Shown here in pieces: positions 34,346 to 43,132 of a stretch of DNA of 64,000 nucleotides; the stretch's first letter is position 1, and every line of letters starts with the position of its first letter. The position numbers and the translations under genes were made by a program. This stretch comes from Photobacterium kagoshimensis. Its GTDB lineage: Bacteria > Pseudomonadota > Gammaproteobacteria > Enterobacterales > Vibrionaceae. The stretch covers positions 264,821 through 328,820 of the forward strand of contig NZ_JAKJSO010000012.1 of the NCBI RefSeq assembly GCF_050337045.1. Reading direction: 5' to 3'. The notes below the pieces were generated by a model, which had not been told where the DNA came from, ran no database searches, and saw only the letters and a program-made list of their open reading frames with translations.

Positions 34346-35347
34346 ATGACAGCACAACCTCCACATTTTTATGATTTTTCACTCGAACCTCACTTTGCAA
34401 ACACCATGCAAGGGCCCGTTGCTGATCTGTGGCAACAACGAGAAGAAGGCGAACTCAAAGGGGTTGACGATCTTAATATCGGTTGGATGAGTTTAACCAA
34501 GCCAAGCCATGACAAAGTCATTGTCATGATCAATGGTCGTGTCGAAAGTTACTGGAAATACCAAGAGCTGTTTTACGACCTATTCCAACAAGGCTATGAC
34601 ATTTTTGCCCTCGATCATCGCGGCCAAGGCGTGTCTGATCGCTTAGTCGACGATACCGAGCTAGGCCATGTCGAAGAGTTCTCGCACTACGTGACAGATT
34701 TTACCACCTTCATTGATACCGTGGTTGCCCCGCGCAACTACCAGCAACATTACATGCTGGCACACTCCATGGGTGGCACGGTAGGCACCCTGTTTTTAGA
34801 ACAGCGCCCCGATTTTTTCGATAGTGCAGTATTAAGTGCCCCGATGCACGGCATCAACTTAACTCAATGGATGAAACCGATCGCTTCACCGTTTGCTCGT
34901 GTGGTTGAACAACTGCAAAGCCAACCTAACTATGCGCCAGGCCAAGTACCTTATTACCCTAAACCTTTCTTAGATAATAAACTGACCCAAAGTGAAGTCC
35001 GTTATCAGTGGTTTCGTGATCTCTATGAACACAAGCCAGAGCTGAAAATTGGCGGGCCTAGTGCGCGTTGGGTATGGCAAGGCATGGCGGCGGCAAAAAA
35101 ATGTATTCAGAACGCCTATCAGATCAAAGTACCGGTTCTATTACTTCAAGGTAGCGATGACACCGTGGTGGATAACTCTGCCCATGCTATTTTCCAACGC
35201 GCGATGAAACAATCGGGGGGCGATTGTGAAATCAAAGTGATTCACGGTGCTCGCCATGAATTACTGTTCGAACAAGACAAATACCGTACCCCAGTATTAG
35301 CCGCGGCTTTTAACCATTTCAAAAAAGCGGAAACCGAGTCGCAATAA
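34346..35347 (+). CDS. pldB: Lysophospholipase L2 PldB (alpha/beta hydrolase)
   Basis: Alpha/beta hydrolase of about 333 residues. The nucleophile elbow is LAHSMGGTVG (Ser), with a late Asp in GSDDTVVDNSAH and His in HGARHELLFE. The region ALDHRGQGVSDR and the pairing with a yigL-type gene downstream match pldB of E. coli. It hydrolyses lysophospholipids at the inner membrane. A TTG four codons upstream is in frame; the ATG at 34346 is preferred. Confidence 0.9.
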   Translation: MTAQPPHFYDFSLEPHFANTMQGPVADLWQQREEGELKGVDDLNIGWMSLTKPSHDKVIVMINGRVESYWKYQELFYDLFQQGYDIFALDHRGQGVSDRLVDDTELGHVEEFSHYVTDFTTFIDTVVAPRNYQQHYMLAHSMGGTVGTLFLEQRPDFFDSAVLSAPMHGINLTQWMKPIASPFARVVEQLQSQPNYAPGQVPYYPKPFLDNKLTQSEVRYQWFRDLYEHKPELKIGGPSARWVWQGMAAAKKCIQNAYQIKVPVLLLQGSDDTVVDNSAHAIFQRAMKQSGGDCEIKVIHGARHELLFEQDKYRTPVLAAAFNHFKKAETESQ

Positions 35348-35439
35348 ATTAGCCTCTTTTTCTTCCGCAAAAGTAGTTTAGAATCGATCCCACTCTCGTC
35401 AGCGCTTGTGCTGACGAGTCGCTCATAGTGGGAATGTTC

Positions 35440-36237
35440 ATGTACAAGATTGTTGCTTCAGATCTCGATGGCACCTTATTAACACCGGATCACAAACTCG
35501 CCCCTTACACCAAAGACGTGTTAAAACGCCTTCATCATGAAGGGCGTGATTTTATTTTCGCAACCGGCCGCCATCACATTGATGTGGCAGGCATGCGTGA
35601 AGAATTAGGTATTCCGGCATACATGATCACCTCTAATGGCGCACGCGTACATAACTGCAAAGGTGAAGCGATTTTCAAGCAAGATGTCACCGCTGAAGTG
35701 GTGGCGGGAGTGATCGCGATGGCAAAAGCCGATCCTGAGCTAAAAATTCACATCTACCAAAACGATCAATGGTTACTGAATGCGGAAGATGAAAAACTGC
35801 GAGATTTTCACGACACTTTCACTTACCAACTATTCGATGTTGAGAACCCACCACTCGATGGGATCGCAAAAGTCTTCTTTACCCGTGATGATCAAGACCA
35901 TGAAAAACTAGTGGCGTGGGAAGATAAATTCAACGCTGCATTTGGCGACAAAGCGAACATCGCGTTCTCAACGCCTTGGTGCTTAGAAGTGATGGATGCC
36001 AATGTCTCAAAAGGCCATGCACTTGAAGCGGTTGCCAAAGAAAAAGGCTTAACCTTGGCAGACTGTATTGCATTTGGCGACGGCATGAACGATGCCGAAA
36101 TGCTGTCGATGGCAGGCAAAGGCTTAGTCATGGGCACAGCACACGAAAAAGTAAAACGTGCCCTGCCAAACAATGAAGTGATCGGCTCATGCGAACATGA
36201 AGCGGTTGCCCATTACTTGATTGAAAACGTGCTGTAA
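35440..36237 (+). CDS. yigL: HAD-superfamily sugar-/pyridoxal-phosphatase YigL
   Basis: Cof-type haloacid dehalogenase phosphatase of 265 residues. Motif I is VASDLDGTLL with the nucleophilic Asp; TSNGARVHN and the C-terminal DCIAFGDGMNDAEMLSM are motifs II and IV. The start MYKIVASD matches E. coli YigL, which dephosphorylates sugar phosphates and pyridoxal phosphate. In-frame GTG and ATG codons lie 6-12 bp upstream. Follows pldB, as in E. coli. Confidence 0.9.
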   Translation: MYKIVASDLDGTLLTPDHKLAPYTKDVLKRLHHEGRDFIFATGRHHIDVAGMREELGIPAYMITSNGARVHNCKGEAIFKQDVTAEVVAGVIAMAKADPELKIHIYQNDQWLLNAEDEKLRDFHDTFTYQLFDVENPPLDGIAKVFFTRDDQDHEKLVAWEDKFNAAFGDKANIAFSTPWCLEVMDANVSKGHALEAVAKEKGLTLADCIAFGDGMNDAEMLSMAGKGLVMGTAHEKVKRALPNNEVIGSCEHEAVAHYLIENVL

Positions 36238-36261
36238 TTCAATCAACACCGCCCAAGGAAT

Positions 36262-36295
36262 AACGACTTTAGATGCTTGCACTAAAGTCGTTTTT
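36262..36295 (+). terminator. Terminator of pldB-yigL
   Basis: Arms AACGACTTTAG (36262-36272) and CTAAAGTCGTT (36282-36292) with a T-run. Confidence 0.88.
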
Positions 36296-36350
36296 GTTTC
36301 TCCCCAAACAAAGCCGTTTCATTGCAGCATTCGCGCACTGTGCTCTCGCC

Positions 36351-36809
36351 CTAAAACTGCCCTGTCATCTGCACTATTTCCGCCCACTCTGTCTCTGTCA
36401 CCGGCATGATGCTCAAGCGATTGCCTCGCTTCACCAAAGGCATCTCAGCAAGGGCTTGATTAGCCTTCATCCGCTTTAACGATACCAGCCGTAAATGACG
36501 CTGGTAGGCAATATCAACCATTATCCAGCGCGGGTTATCTGGCGTCGACTTAGGGTCATGATAAGGGCTTTGTGGATCAAACTGGAAATGATCGGGGTAC
36601 GCTTCTTTCACCACTGTTGCGATGCCCACCACCCCAACATCTTTACACGACGAATGGTAAATAAAGACCTCATCACCCAGTTTGATCGCATCGCGCATCA
36701 TATTGCGGGCTTGATAATTACGAACGCCCTCCCAACATGAAACTTTTTGTTGCTTTAACGTGTCTATCGAGAAGGTGTCGGGTTCTGTTTTAAATAGCCA
36801 TTTCGCCAT
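36351..36809 (-). CDS. EVE domain protein (thymocyte nuclear protein 1-like)
   Basis: A 152-residue single-domain protein. The start AKWLFKTEPDTFSIDTL, then CWEGVRNYQARNMMRDAI and GDEVFIYHSS are typical of EVE domains, which are related to PUA/YTH folds and bind modified bases. The ATG at 36809 has GAGG 7 bp upstream; a longer frame to 36947 lacks support and would overlap the divergent lipoprotein gene. EVE proteins are often tied to modified-DNA or RNA sensing; the role here is unknown. Confidence 0.88.
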   Translation of the reverse strand: MAKWLFKTEPDTFSIDTLKQQKVSCWEGVRNYQARNMMRDAIKLGDEVFIYHSSCKDVGVVGIATVVKEAYPDHFQFDPQSPYHDPKSTPDNPRWIMVDIAYQRHLRLVSLKRMKANQALAEMPLVKRGNRLSIMPVTETEWAEIVQMTGQF

Positions 36810-36928
36810 GGAAGACCTCTTTGTTCGGGGTTCTTTGTTATCTGATGTTAGAGCAGGTAAGCTCATAACACCGAGGAGCATAACGCTCACCATACTATAT
36901 TCCACCACGCTCGATGAAGAGGAAAATG

Positions 36929-37993
36929 ATGAAGCTTTGGACTCCACTCACGCTACCACTGGCAACCTTAGCGCTGCTGGCGGGCTGTTCGATTCAACCC
37001 AGCACCACACCGAACTCACAATCTGGTGCTACGATAAACCCGACACCAGAGAACGCCGTTTCAACAGCAAATTCAGGCTCCAAAGTACAAGCCTTTATGA
37101 TGCGTGGTATGGTGACTTGGGGTCATGAAAGTTACTCGATTCAGCCGTGTAACAGCCAAAAACAATACTGGGTGGTGTTCCCTCCGAGCGATCACAATAA
37201 AATCCGAGAGATTGCGCCATACAATTATGAACCTATGTATGCGGAAGTGATCGGCGTGCTTGAACCCGCCCCTGATGATGGCTTTGCTGCCGATTACGAT
37301 GGCCGCTTTATGGTAAAGCAAACCAATTTATTGTCAGCGGAAATGCTAGGTGGGTGTCAAATGGGCGCTCACTACACCAACGCCTTTGGCATGGAACCTA
37401 GCTGGGATGTTAAGATTCAAAAAGATGCGGTTATCTTCTCGCAAATGGGCATGAACAATCAGCAACAAGCCATCACACAACGCCAATCCACGTCGGGTAA
37501 ACAAGTCTACCAAGGCAAAGACTTCCGCTTAACCCTCACTAAGGGTCATTGTAGCGACACCATGAGTGACTCGCTCTACGGCTGGCAGTCAAACCTTACT
37601 TGGCAAGGGAAAACCTTTAAAGGCTGCGCCACAATAGGGGCGACCGATGTGACCGCAAATTGGGTTGGCCAATACAAAAGCGCCGCCGATGCCACCAACA
37701 CTCCAGGCTTGACCACCTCGCTCACCCTACTGCCCGATCACTCGGCGATAACTCGCTATGAATACGACAGCAACGAACCCGCGTTAGAAGAACAAGGTTT
37801 ATGGCAGCAAGTGAGCGAAGACAGCGTCAAAGTAATGATGACCTCACACCAAGGGCGCCGCCTGCTAAGTGAACGTATTTATACAATAGAAGAAACCGCA
37901 AAAGGGAAACGTTTAATTGCCCACGATGAAATTATCAATGGTCATGAATACAGCCTTGGTGAAGGGGGCTTACAGCTACAACGTCAACCCTAG
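36929..37993 (+). CDS. Composite lipoprotein: COG3650-like plus NlpE-like domain
   Basis: A 354-residue lipoprotein with signal peptide and lipobox LLAGC (Cys ~20). After a low-complexity linker comes a domain with SIQPCNSQKQYWVVFPPSD, then a COG3650-like block with HCSDTMSDSLYGW and FKGCATIG. The C-terminal ~110 residues (GLTTSLTLLPDHSAI..., GLWQQVSEDSVKVMM) resemble the NlpE N-terminal domain, but without the Cys pair. AGAGGA supports the ATG at 36929, the second of two adjacent ATGs. Probably outer-membrane; function unknown. Confidence 0.75.
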   Translation: MKLWTPLTLPLATLALLAGCSIQPSTTPNSQSGATINPTPENAVSTANSGSKVQAFMMRGMVTWGHESYSIQPCNSQKQYWVVFPPSDHNKIREIAPYNYEPMYAEVIGVLEPAPDDGFAADYDGRFMVKQTNLLSAEMLGGCQMGAHYTNAFGMEPSWDVKIQKDAVIFSQMGMNNQQQAITQRQSTSGKQVYQGKDFRLTLTKGHCSDTMSDSLYGWQSNLTWQGKTFKGCATIGATDVTANWVGQYKSAADATNTPGLTTSLTLLPDHSAITRYEYDSNEPALEEQGLWQQVSEDSVKVMMTSHQGRRLLSERIYTIEETAKGKRLIAHDEIINGHEYSLGEGGLQLQRQP

Positions 37994-38104
37994 CCGAGTC
38001 ATAACTAAATCACTATCCATTGGCTGTCGTTGCCATCTTGCAGCGACAGCATGATTGCCGCACAATCCTCTTTCTGTTCACCCCTGACTCTCGGGAATTC
38101 GCGC

Positions 38105-38716
38105 ATGTCTTGCCCACGCTGTGGCTTCACCCATAACTGTATTTGCTCGCACGAGCCCAAGTTAACCAGCTCTGCCCATTTTGTGTTGCTGACTCATCCC
38201 AATGAATGCCATAAAAGCACCAACACGGGCGAACTCATGATGCGCACCTTACCCCATTGTGAGCGGGTTATTTGGGATCGCATTAATTCACCGACAGCGC
38301 TAATTGAAAAACTTGCCAACCCAGCTTATCAACCTTGGTTGCTCTTCCCTGCTGACGATGCCCATCCCGCCACCCCTTTTACTGCAAATTCAACGCCATC
38401 AGCACCCGCAACGGCAGTTGCAACGACAACCACGCCACTATTTGTATTGCTTGATGCCACCTGGCAAGAAGCACGTAAAATGGTACGAAAAAGCCCCTGG
38501 CTCGCCAATCTGCCGCGCCTGAGCTTAACACCAACCGCCCTGTCTCAATATCAGCTCCGTCGCAATCAACAAGCGGGGAATCTTTGTACCTGCGAAACAG
38601 GCATTGCCTTGCTGTCACTCTTAAATGAGCCCCAGCAAGCCGAACAACTTCAGCGCTATTTCACTGCATTTTCTGACGTTTTTCATGCTGATCGCAGCGG
38701 ACATAGCCATCGGTAG
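38105..38716 (+). CDS. DTW domain protein, probable tRNA-uridine aminocarboxypropyltransferase
   Basis: A 203-residue protein of the DTW family (TapT/YfiP), which makes acp3U in tRNA from SAM. It has an N-terminal Cys cluster (CPRCGFTHNCICSH), then LTHPNECHKSTNTGEL, the DTW-type motif LLDATWQEARKMVRKSPWL and the C-terminal CETGIALL. An Ala/Pro/Thr-rich insert (around SAPATAVATTTT) is unusual. The ATG at 38105 (MSCPRCGF) fits the family; upstream in-frame starts exist. Confidence 0.85.
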   Translation: MSCPRCGFTHNCICSHEPKLTSSAHFVLLTHPNECHKSTNTGELMMRTLPHCERVIWDRINSPTALIEKLANPAYQPWLLFPADDAHPATPFTANSTPSAPATAVATTTTPLFVLLDATWQEARKMVRKSPWLANLPRLSLTPTALSQYQLRRNQQAGNLCTCETGIALLSLLNEPQQAEQLQRYFTAFSDVFHADRSGHSHR

Positions 38717-38798
38717 TATCAAGACCCACACCAAGATTACGCCTTCATCAGAACTGTGATCGTGTTAACTTGCGCCTTAGCTATTATCGCCTATACTT

Positions 38799-38826
38799 TA
38801 AAAACCGACTAATTAGTCGGTTTTTA
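38799..38826. promoter_or_regulatory. 28-bp perfect palindrome, probable TetR-family operator
   Basis: The core ACCGACTAATTAGTCGGT extends symmetrically through flanking A/T runs to 28 bp, 30 bp before the aldehyde dehydrogenase start. A TetR regulator is the next gene after the dehydrogenase. The flanking T-run means it could also act as a terminator for the upstream DTW gene. Confidence 0.65.
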
Positions 38827-38856
38827 TCTTTTGTTGATAAATCTAAGGACGAGATC

Positions 38857-40353
38857 ATGACGACGGCACATTCCCCTGTTTCCGAGCGCATCACTTCTGA
38901 AAAGATCGTTTCTGATAACCCCACTTTCGCTAACCAGACCGTTGAAAACGTCGCAATCCCCCAGATCCAACACCAACTCGATCAACAACGCCAAGCTTTC
39001 AATGCCGCTCCATACCCCGATCTCGTTGAGCGTATTCGCCAATTAAAAGCCCTTAAAAAAGCCTTACTGCATCATAAAAAAGCCCTGTGCCACGCACTCG
39101 ACCAAGACTTTGGCCAGCGCAATAAACATGACACCCTGATCAGTGATGTCCTGCCATGCATTCTCAACATCAACTACACCATCAAGCGGTTGAAAAAGTG
39201 GATGAAACCTTCACGTCGCCATGCGGGATTATTGCTGGCACCAGCCAAAGTCGAAGTGATCTATCAGCCCCTCGGTGTGGTGGGCATTATCGTGCCGTGG
39301 AACTTCCCAGTGATGTTAAGCATAGGGCCACTGATCACCGCTCTGGCTGCTGGCAACCGCGCGATGATTAAACTCAGCGAATTCACGCCACAGACCAATG
39401 CTGTGATCGCCGCACTGTTAGCCGAAGCCTTTACCACAGAGCAAGTCAGTGTAGTAGAAGGCGAAGCCGATATCGCAGCCGCCTTTAGTCGCCTCGCGTT
39501 CGACCATTTGATTTTCACCGGTTCAACCACTGTGGGCCGTCATGTTATGCGCGCGGCGGCAGATAACCTCACGCCTGTCACACTGGAATTAGGCGGAAAA
39601 TCCCCGGTATTGATTGCGCCAGACATGCCAATGGCAACAGCGGTAGAGCGAATGATCTTTGGTAAAAGCCTCAATGGCGGTCAAATTTGTGTCGCGCCTG
39701 ATTACGCCTTAGTGCCCGAAGAGCAAGTAAGTGATTTTGTTGAAGAGTACAAAAAGCAGTTTAATAAGATGTATCCGAAAGGAGTAGCGAATAAAGACTT
39801 CACCTCAGTGATCAACGCGCGCCAATATCAGCGTTTGAACGAATATTTAGCCGATGCAAAGCAGCAAGGTGCCCAAATCATGCCATGCCATGAGGATGCC
39901 CGTAACGACGAGCAACACCGTATGGTGACTCACTTAGTATTAGATACCAAAGACAGCATGACCTTAATGCAAGATGAAATTTTTGGCCCTATCTTGCCTA
40001 TTGTGCCCTACACATCCATTGATGAAGCACTGGCTTATATTCAGCAGCGACCGCGCCCACTGGCATTTTATCTGATGAGCTTTGATCCAGCGTTGCAGCA
40101 ACGAATAAAAACAACCACCCATGCCGGTGGCATGGCCATTAATGAATCGGTCTTTCATGTCGCGGCCGATGATGCCCCATTTGGCGGGATCGGCCCTTCA
40201 GGCATGGGGCACTATCATGGTCATGAAGGCTTTTTAACCTTTTCTAAAGCCAAAACCGTGTTAACGCGCGGGAAACTCAATACGGGCAAATTGGTGACAC
40301 CACCCTACAACGGCCTTATCCAGAAACTGATGTTGGCCTTTTTTATTCGCTAA
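38857..40353 (+). CDS. Coniferyl-aldehyde dehydrogenase family enzyme
   Basis: NAD(P)-dependent aldehyde dehydrogenase of 498 residues, of the coniferyl/fatty aldehyde type. Motifs: VVGIIVPWNFPVMLSI, the cofactor/loop FTGSTTVGRHVM, the general base in LELGGKSPVLI, and the catalytic Cys in NGGQICVAPDYAL. The C-terminal hydrophobic stretch LMLAFFI could be a weak membrane anchor. AAGGACGAG precedes the ATG at 38857; the longer frame would run through the operator. Followed by a TetR gene 60 bp on, probably in the same operon. Confidence 0.9.
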   Translation: MTTAHSPVSERITSEKIVSDNPTFANQTVENVAIPQIQHQLDQQRQAFNAAPYPDLVERIRQLKALKKALLHHKKALCHALDQDFGQRNKHDTLISDVLPCILNINYTIKRLKKWMKPSRRHAGLLLAPAKVEVIYQPLGVVGIIVPWNFPVMLSIGPLITALAAGNRAMIKLSEFTPQTNAVIAALLAEAFTTEQVSVVEGEADIAAAFSRLAFDHLIFTGSTTVGRHVMRAAADNLTPVTLELGGKSPVLIAPDMPMATAVERMIFGKSLNGGQICVAPDYALVPEEQVSDFVEEYKKQFNKMYPKGVANKDFTSVINARQYQRLNEYLADAKQQGAQIMPCHEDARNDEQHRMVTHLVLDTKDSMTLMQDEIFGPILPIVPYTSIDEALAYIQQRPRPLAFYLMSFDPALQQRIKTTTHAGGMAINESVFHVAADDAPFGGIGPSGMGHYHGHEGFLTFSKAKTVLTRGKLNTGKLVTPPYNGLIQKLMLAFFIR

Positions 40354-40414
40354 CTGTTTGTATAAAAATGAAAATCACCAAGATAAAGCATCCGAATTAA
40401 AACAGAGAGCAGCA

Positions 40415-40996
40415 ATGGCAAGCCACAAAAAACAGCAATTACTTGATACTGCCCTGGTCCTGTTTGTCGAGAACGGGATCCAAGGTACCGCGACAGCCAA
40501 GATAGCGAAAGAAGCAGGGGTGGCGAACGGAACCCTGTTTCATCACTTTGCGACCAAAAAAGCGCTGGTTGATAACCTGTATTTACTGACCAAGACAGAA
40601 CTCAGTGCCGCGCTGACGCCAGCAGAGTCCAGCTTACCGCTACAGCAACAGTTCCAACACTATTGGAATAGCGGGCTGGCATGGGCACAACATAACCCCA
40701 CCAAGCTGCAGTTTTTGCGCCAAATCGCCAGCGATCCCGGCTTTAGTCTGCGCCAACAGCATGAAATGATGGCGACGACCATGGGGTTCCTGATGACCTT
40801 AATTGAAACGGGGATCGACCAAGGAAAACTGGTGAAACGGCCACTACCGCTATTGCTTAACTTCTGCCATAGCCAGTATCTCGCCACCGCCAGCTTACTG
40901 ATTGAACACCCAGATTACGCGAGTGATCCTGAATGGCTACAACATGCTTTTGCGCTGTTATGGCAAGCCATTGTGACGCCAGAGCACCAGCAATAA
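40415..40996 (+). CDS. TetR family transcriptional regulator
   Basis: A 193-residue regulator. The N-terminal helix-turn-helix is visible in GTATAKIAKEAGVANGTLFH followed by HFATKKALVDNLY; the C-terminal ligand domain is not classifiable by eye. The ATG at 40415 is used; an in-frame TTG 19 codons upstream is less likely. Placed directly after the aldehyde dehydrogenase, it probably controls that gene through the palindrome at 38799, perhaps sensing an aldehyde or fatty compound (inference). Confidence 0.88.
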   Translation: MASHKKQQLLDTALVLFVENGIQGTATAKIAKEAGVANGTLFHHFATKKALVDNLYLLTKTELSAALTPAESSLPLQQQFQHYWNSGLAWAQHNPTKLQFLRQIASDPGFSLRQQHEMMATTMGFLMTLIETGIDQGKLVKRPLPLLLNFCHSQYLATASLLIEHPDYASDPEWLQHAFALLWQAIVTPEHQQ

Positions 40997-41024
40997 TCAT
41001 ATTTTCACCCCAAATGACAGGTAC

Positions 41025-41053
41025 AAAAATGGGCGCCGAAGCGCCCATTTTTA
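41025..41053. terminator. Bidirectional terminator between the TetR and DUF3332 genes
   Basis: Perfect arms AAAAATGGGCGC (41025-41036) and GCGCCCATTTTT (41041-41052) around CGAA. Confidence 0.9.
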
Positions 41054-41068
41054 TACTCGCAATGAAAC

Positions 41069-41608
41069 CTAAGAAAGGTTATGCGCGTATTGTGTTAATT
41101 CTGCCATGCTTACCGTCGTTACGAACTGGCCATCAAGGTAGAAGTCGACACCGTCTTCTACTTTCTTACCACGCAACACTGCCGTCTCACCATTTTGGTA
41201 AGCAACGTGCATATCTAGCGTATCAGCATCAATTTGCTCAAAGCTTGCAGCATCAACATTACTGTGACGAACGCTCGCAAGTGGGGCTGTTGTCATGCTT
41301 TTATCTAGCTTACTATTTACTTTAAAAATAGCATCAACAGGCATATCAACCACCGCAGGAGAACGACCTGTGATTGGGTTTTTACCCGTCCAGAATTCGA
41401 TACTGTTGAAGATGAACATATCAGCAGTCGCGGCAATACCGTATACCGGGCTTAGCAATACAAACAGTCCAGCACGACCATAACGATTATCCACCGCAGA
41501 CAAGTTAAGTTTTGTCACAGCCGCAGAGGTACCCATTTGACCAATACAACCCGTTAGTGATGTTGCTAGCACTGCCATTGCAACCGCTTTAAGCGCAACT
41601 TTCGTCAT
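41069..41608 (-). CDS. DUF3332 family lipoprotein
   Basis: A 179-residue protein with signal peptide and lipobox (VLATSLTGC), then NRYGRAGLFVLLSPVYGIAA and the segment SIEFWTGKNPITG typical of DUF3332. GGAG lies about 8 bp before the ATG at 41608; the upstream ATG at 41623 has no such site. Conserved in Vibrionaceae; function unknown. Ends at a bidirectional terminator. Confidence 0.83.
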   Translation of the reverse strand: MTKVALKAVAMAVLATSLTGCIGQMGTSAAVTKLNLSAVDNRYGRAGLFVLLSPVYGIAATADMFIFNSIEFWTGKNPITGRSPAVVDMPVDAIFKVNSKLDKSMTTAPLASVRHSNVDAASFEQIDADTLDMHVAYQNGETAVLRGKKVEDGVDFYLDGQFVTTVSMAELTQYAHNLS

Positions 41609-41813
41609 TACCGATATCTCCAATTATTTAGATCGTAAAAAAAGCTGGCGGATTATAGGCCTTTTTGGATAAAGGTCGAGCTTTTTATACGAAAAAATTG
41701 CAGGTGAAAATCGACCATTTCAACACTTTGTTTTTGAAGATAATTTAAGTGCTAGCACTGTTTTGCATTGCTGACAAAAGCATCACTTTTGCTTTAGTTC
41801 ATCACAATTTTAC

Positions 41814-43001
41814 TTAGGCGTATTGGCCAGCCACATAGCCACTCGACCATGCCCACTGGAAGTTATAACCGCCAAGCCAGCCGCTCACATCCATCACTTC
41901 ACCGACAAAATACAAACCAGAAATATTCTTAGCTTCCATTGTCTTAGACGATAATTCATCGGTATCAACACCACCTAACGTCACCTCTGCGGTGCGGTAG
42001 CCTTCCGTGCCATTTGGCGCAATACTCCAGCGGTGGAAATAGTCCGCTAAGGCCGTAATATCTTTAGGGTTAAACTGCTTTAAGGGCTTATCGTGAATAT
42101 CGCCACGGGCGATCAAGACTTCGATTAAACGCTTAGGTAATAGGCGCGCTAATGAATTTTTCAGGCTCTGGTTCGGATGCGCTTCACGCATTGCCGTCAG
42201 TGTTTCGGCGAGATCGTCATTTGGCAATAAATCGACCGTTACTTTTTGCCCTGGGGTCCAGTATGAAGAGATCTGAAGCACAACAGGGCCAGACAACCCA
42301 CGGTGGGTAAACAGTAAGTTTTCTTTAAATGACGTGCCATCTTGGGCATCAATCACCACAGGAATAGCAATACCCGACAGTTCCGCAAAGGCTTCTTTGT
42401 CTTCTTTGTGCAAGGTAAATGGCACTAAACCCGCGGTTGTTGGAATGCGTTTTAAGCCAAATTGTTCCGCGATCTGATAACCAAACGGGGTTGCACCCAG
42501 TTTAGGCATCGACAAACCGCCCGTTGCAACAACCAATGACTGACAGTGAATGGTGTCGGTATTTACCTTCAGGCTAAAACCTTCTTCAGTCTTAGTAATC
42601 GCATGCACATCAGCTTGGTAGCGCTGCGAGACTGTCGGTAAATCACACTCAGCCAGCAACATTTTTACGATGTCTTTGGCAGAATCTAAGCAAAACAGTT
42701 GGCCATGATCGCGCTCTTCAAACGCTATCTCATGCTTGCCAATCATGGCCAAGAAATCCCACTGGGTGTATTGCGACAATGCCGACTTAACAAAGTGTGG
42801 GTTACGACAAACATAGTTGTTAGCGGCCACATCATAGTTAGTGAAGTTACAACGACCACCGCCTGAAATTAGAATTTTGCGGCCCGGTTTTTTGCCGTGA
42901 TCAACCACCAGCACCGAACGGCCTCGCTTGCCAGCTTCTGCAGCACACATCAACCCTGCGGCACCCGCACCAATAATCACTACATCAAACTGTTCTGCCA
43001 T
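41814..43001 (-). CDS. NAD(P)/FAD-dependent flavoprotein, YhiN/HI0933 family
   Basis: A 395-residue flavoprotein. The N-terminal FAD motif is FDVVIIGAGAAGLMCAAEAG, followed by GKKPGRKILISGGGRCNFTN, a hallmark of the HI0933 family; the C-terminal block is FVGEVMDVSGWLGGYNFQWA. The ATG at 43001 (MAEQFDV) is preferred over 43058. The family's substrate is unknown. Confidence 0.92.
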   Translation of the reverse strand: MAEQFDVVIIGAGAAGLMCAAEAGKRGRSVLVVDHGKKPGRKILISGGGRCNFTNYDVAANNYVCRNPHFVKSALSQYTQWDFLAMIGKHEIAFEERDHGQLFCLDSAKDIVKMLLAECDLPTVSQRYQADVHAITKTEEGFSLKVNTDTIHCQSLVVATGGLSMPKLGATPFGYQIAEQFGLKRIPTTAGLVPFTLHKEDKEAFAELSGIAIPVVIDAQDGTSFKENLLFTHRGLSGPVVLQISSYWTPGQKVTVDLLPNDDLAETLTAMREAHPNQSLKNSLARLLPKRLIEVLIARGDIHDKPLKQFNPKDITALADYFHRWSIAPNGTEGYRTAEVTLGGVDTDELSSKTMEAKNISGLYFVGEVMDVSGWLGGYNFQWAWSSGYVAGQYA

Positions 43002-43132
43002 TTCACTCAACCTGCTTTTCTCGCAATGAAAAAGGGATGCCAATATAGCATCCCTCATTTGTGCACATTTTACCCGCCTACGCGGTGAATACCAACTGCT
43101 ATCCTACACGCTTAGCGCTCAGGTGACCCAAG

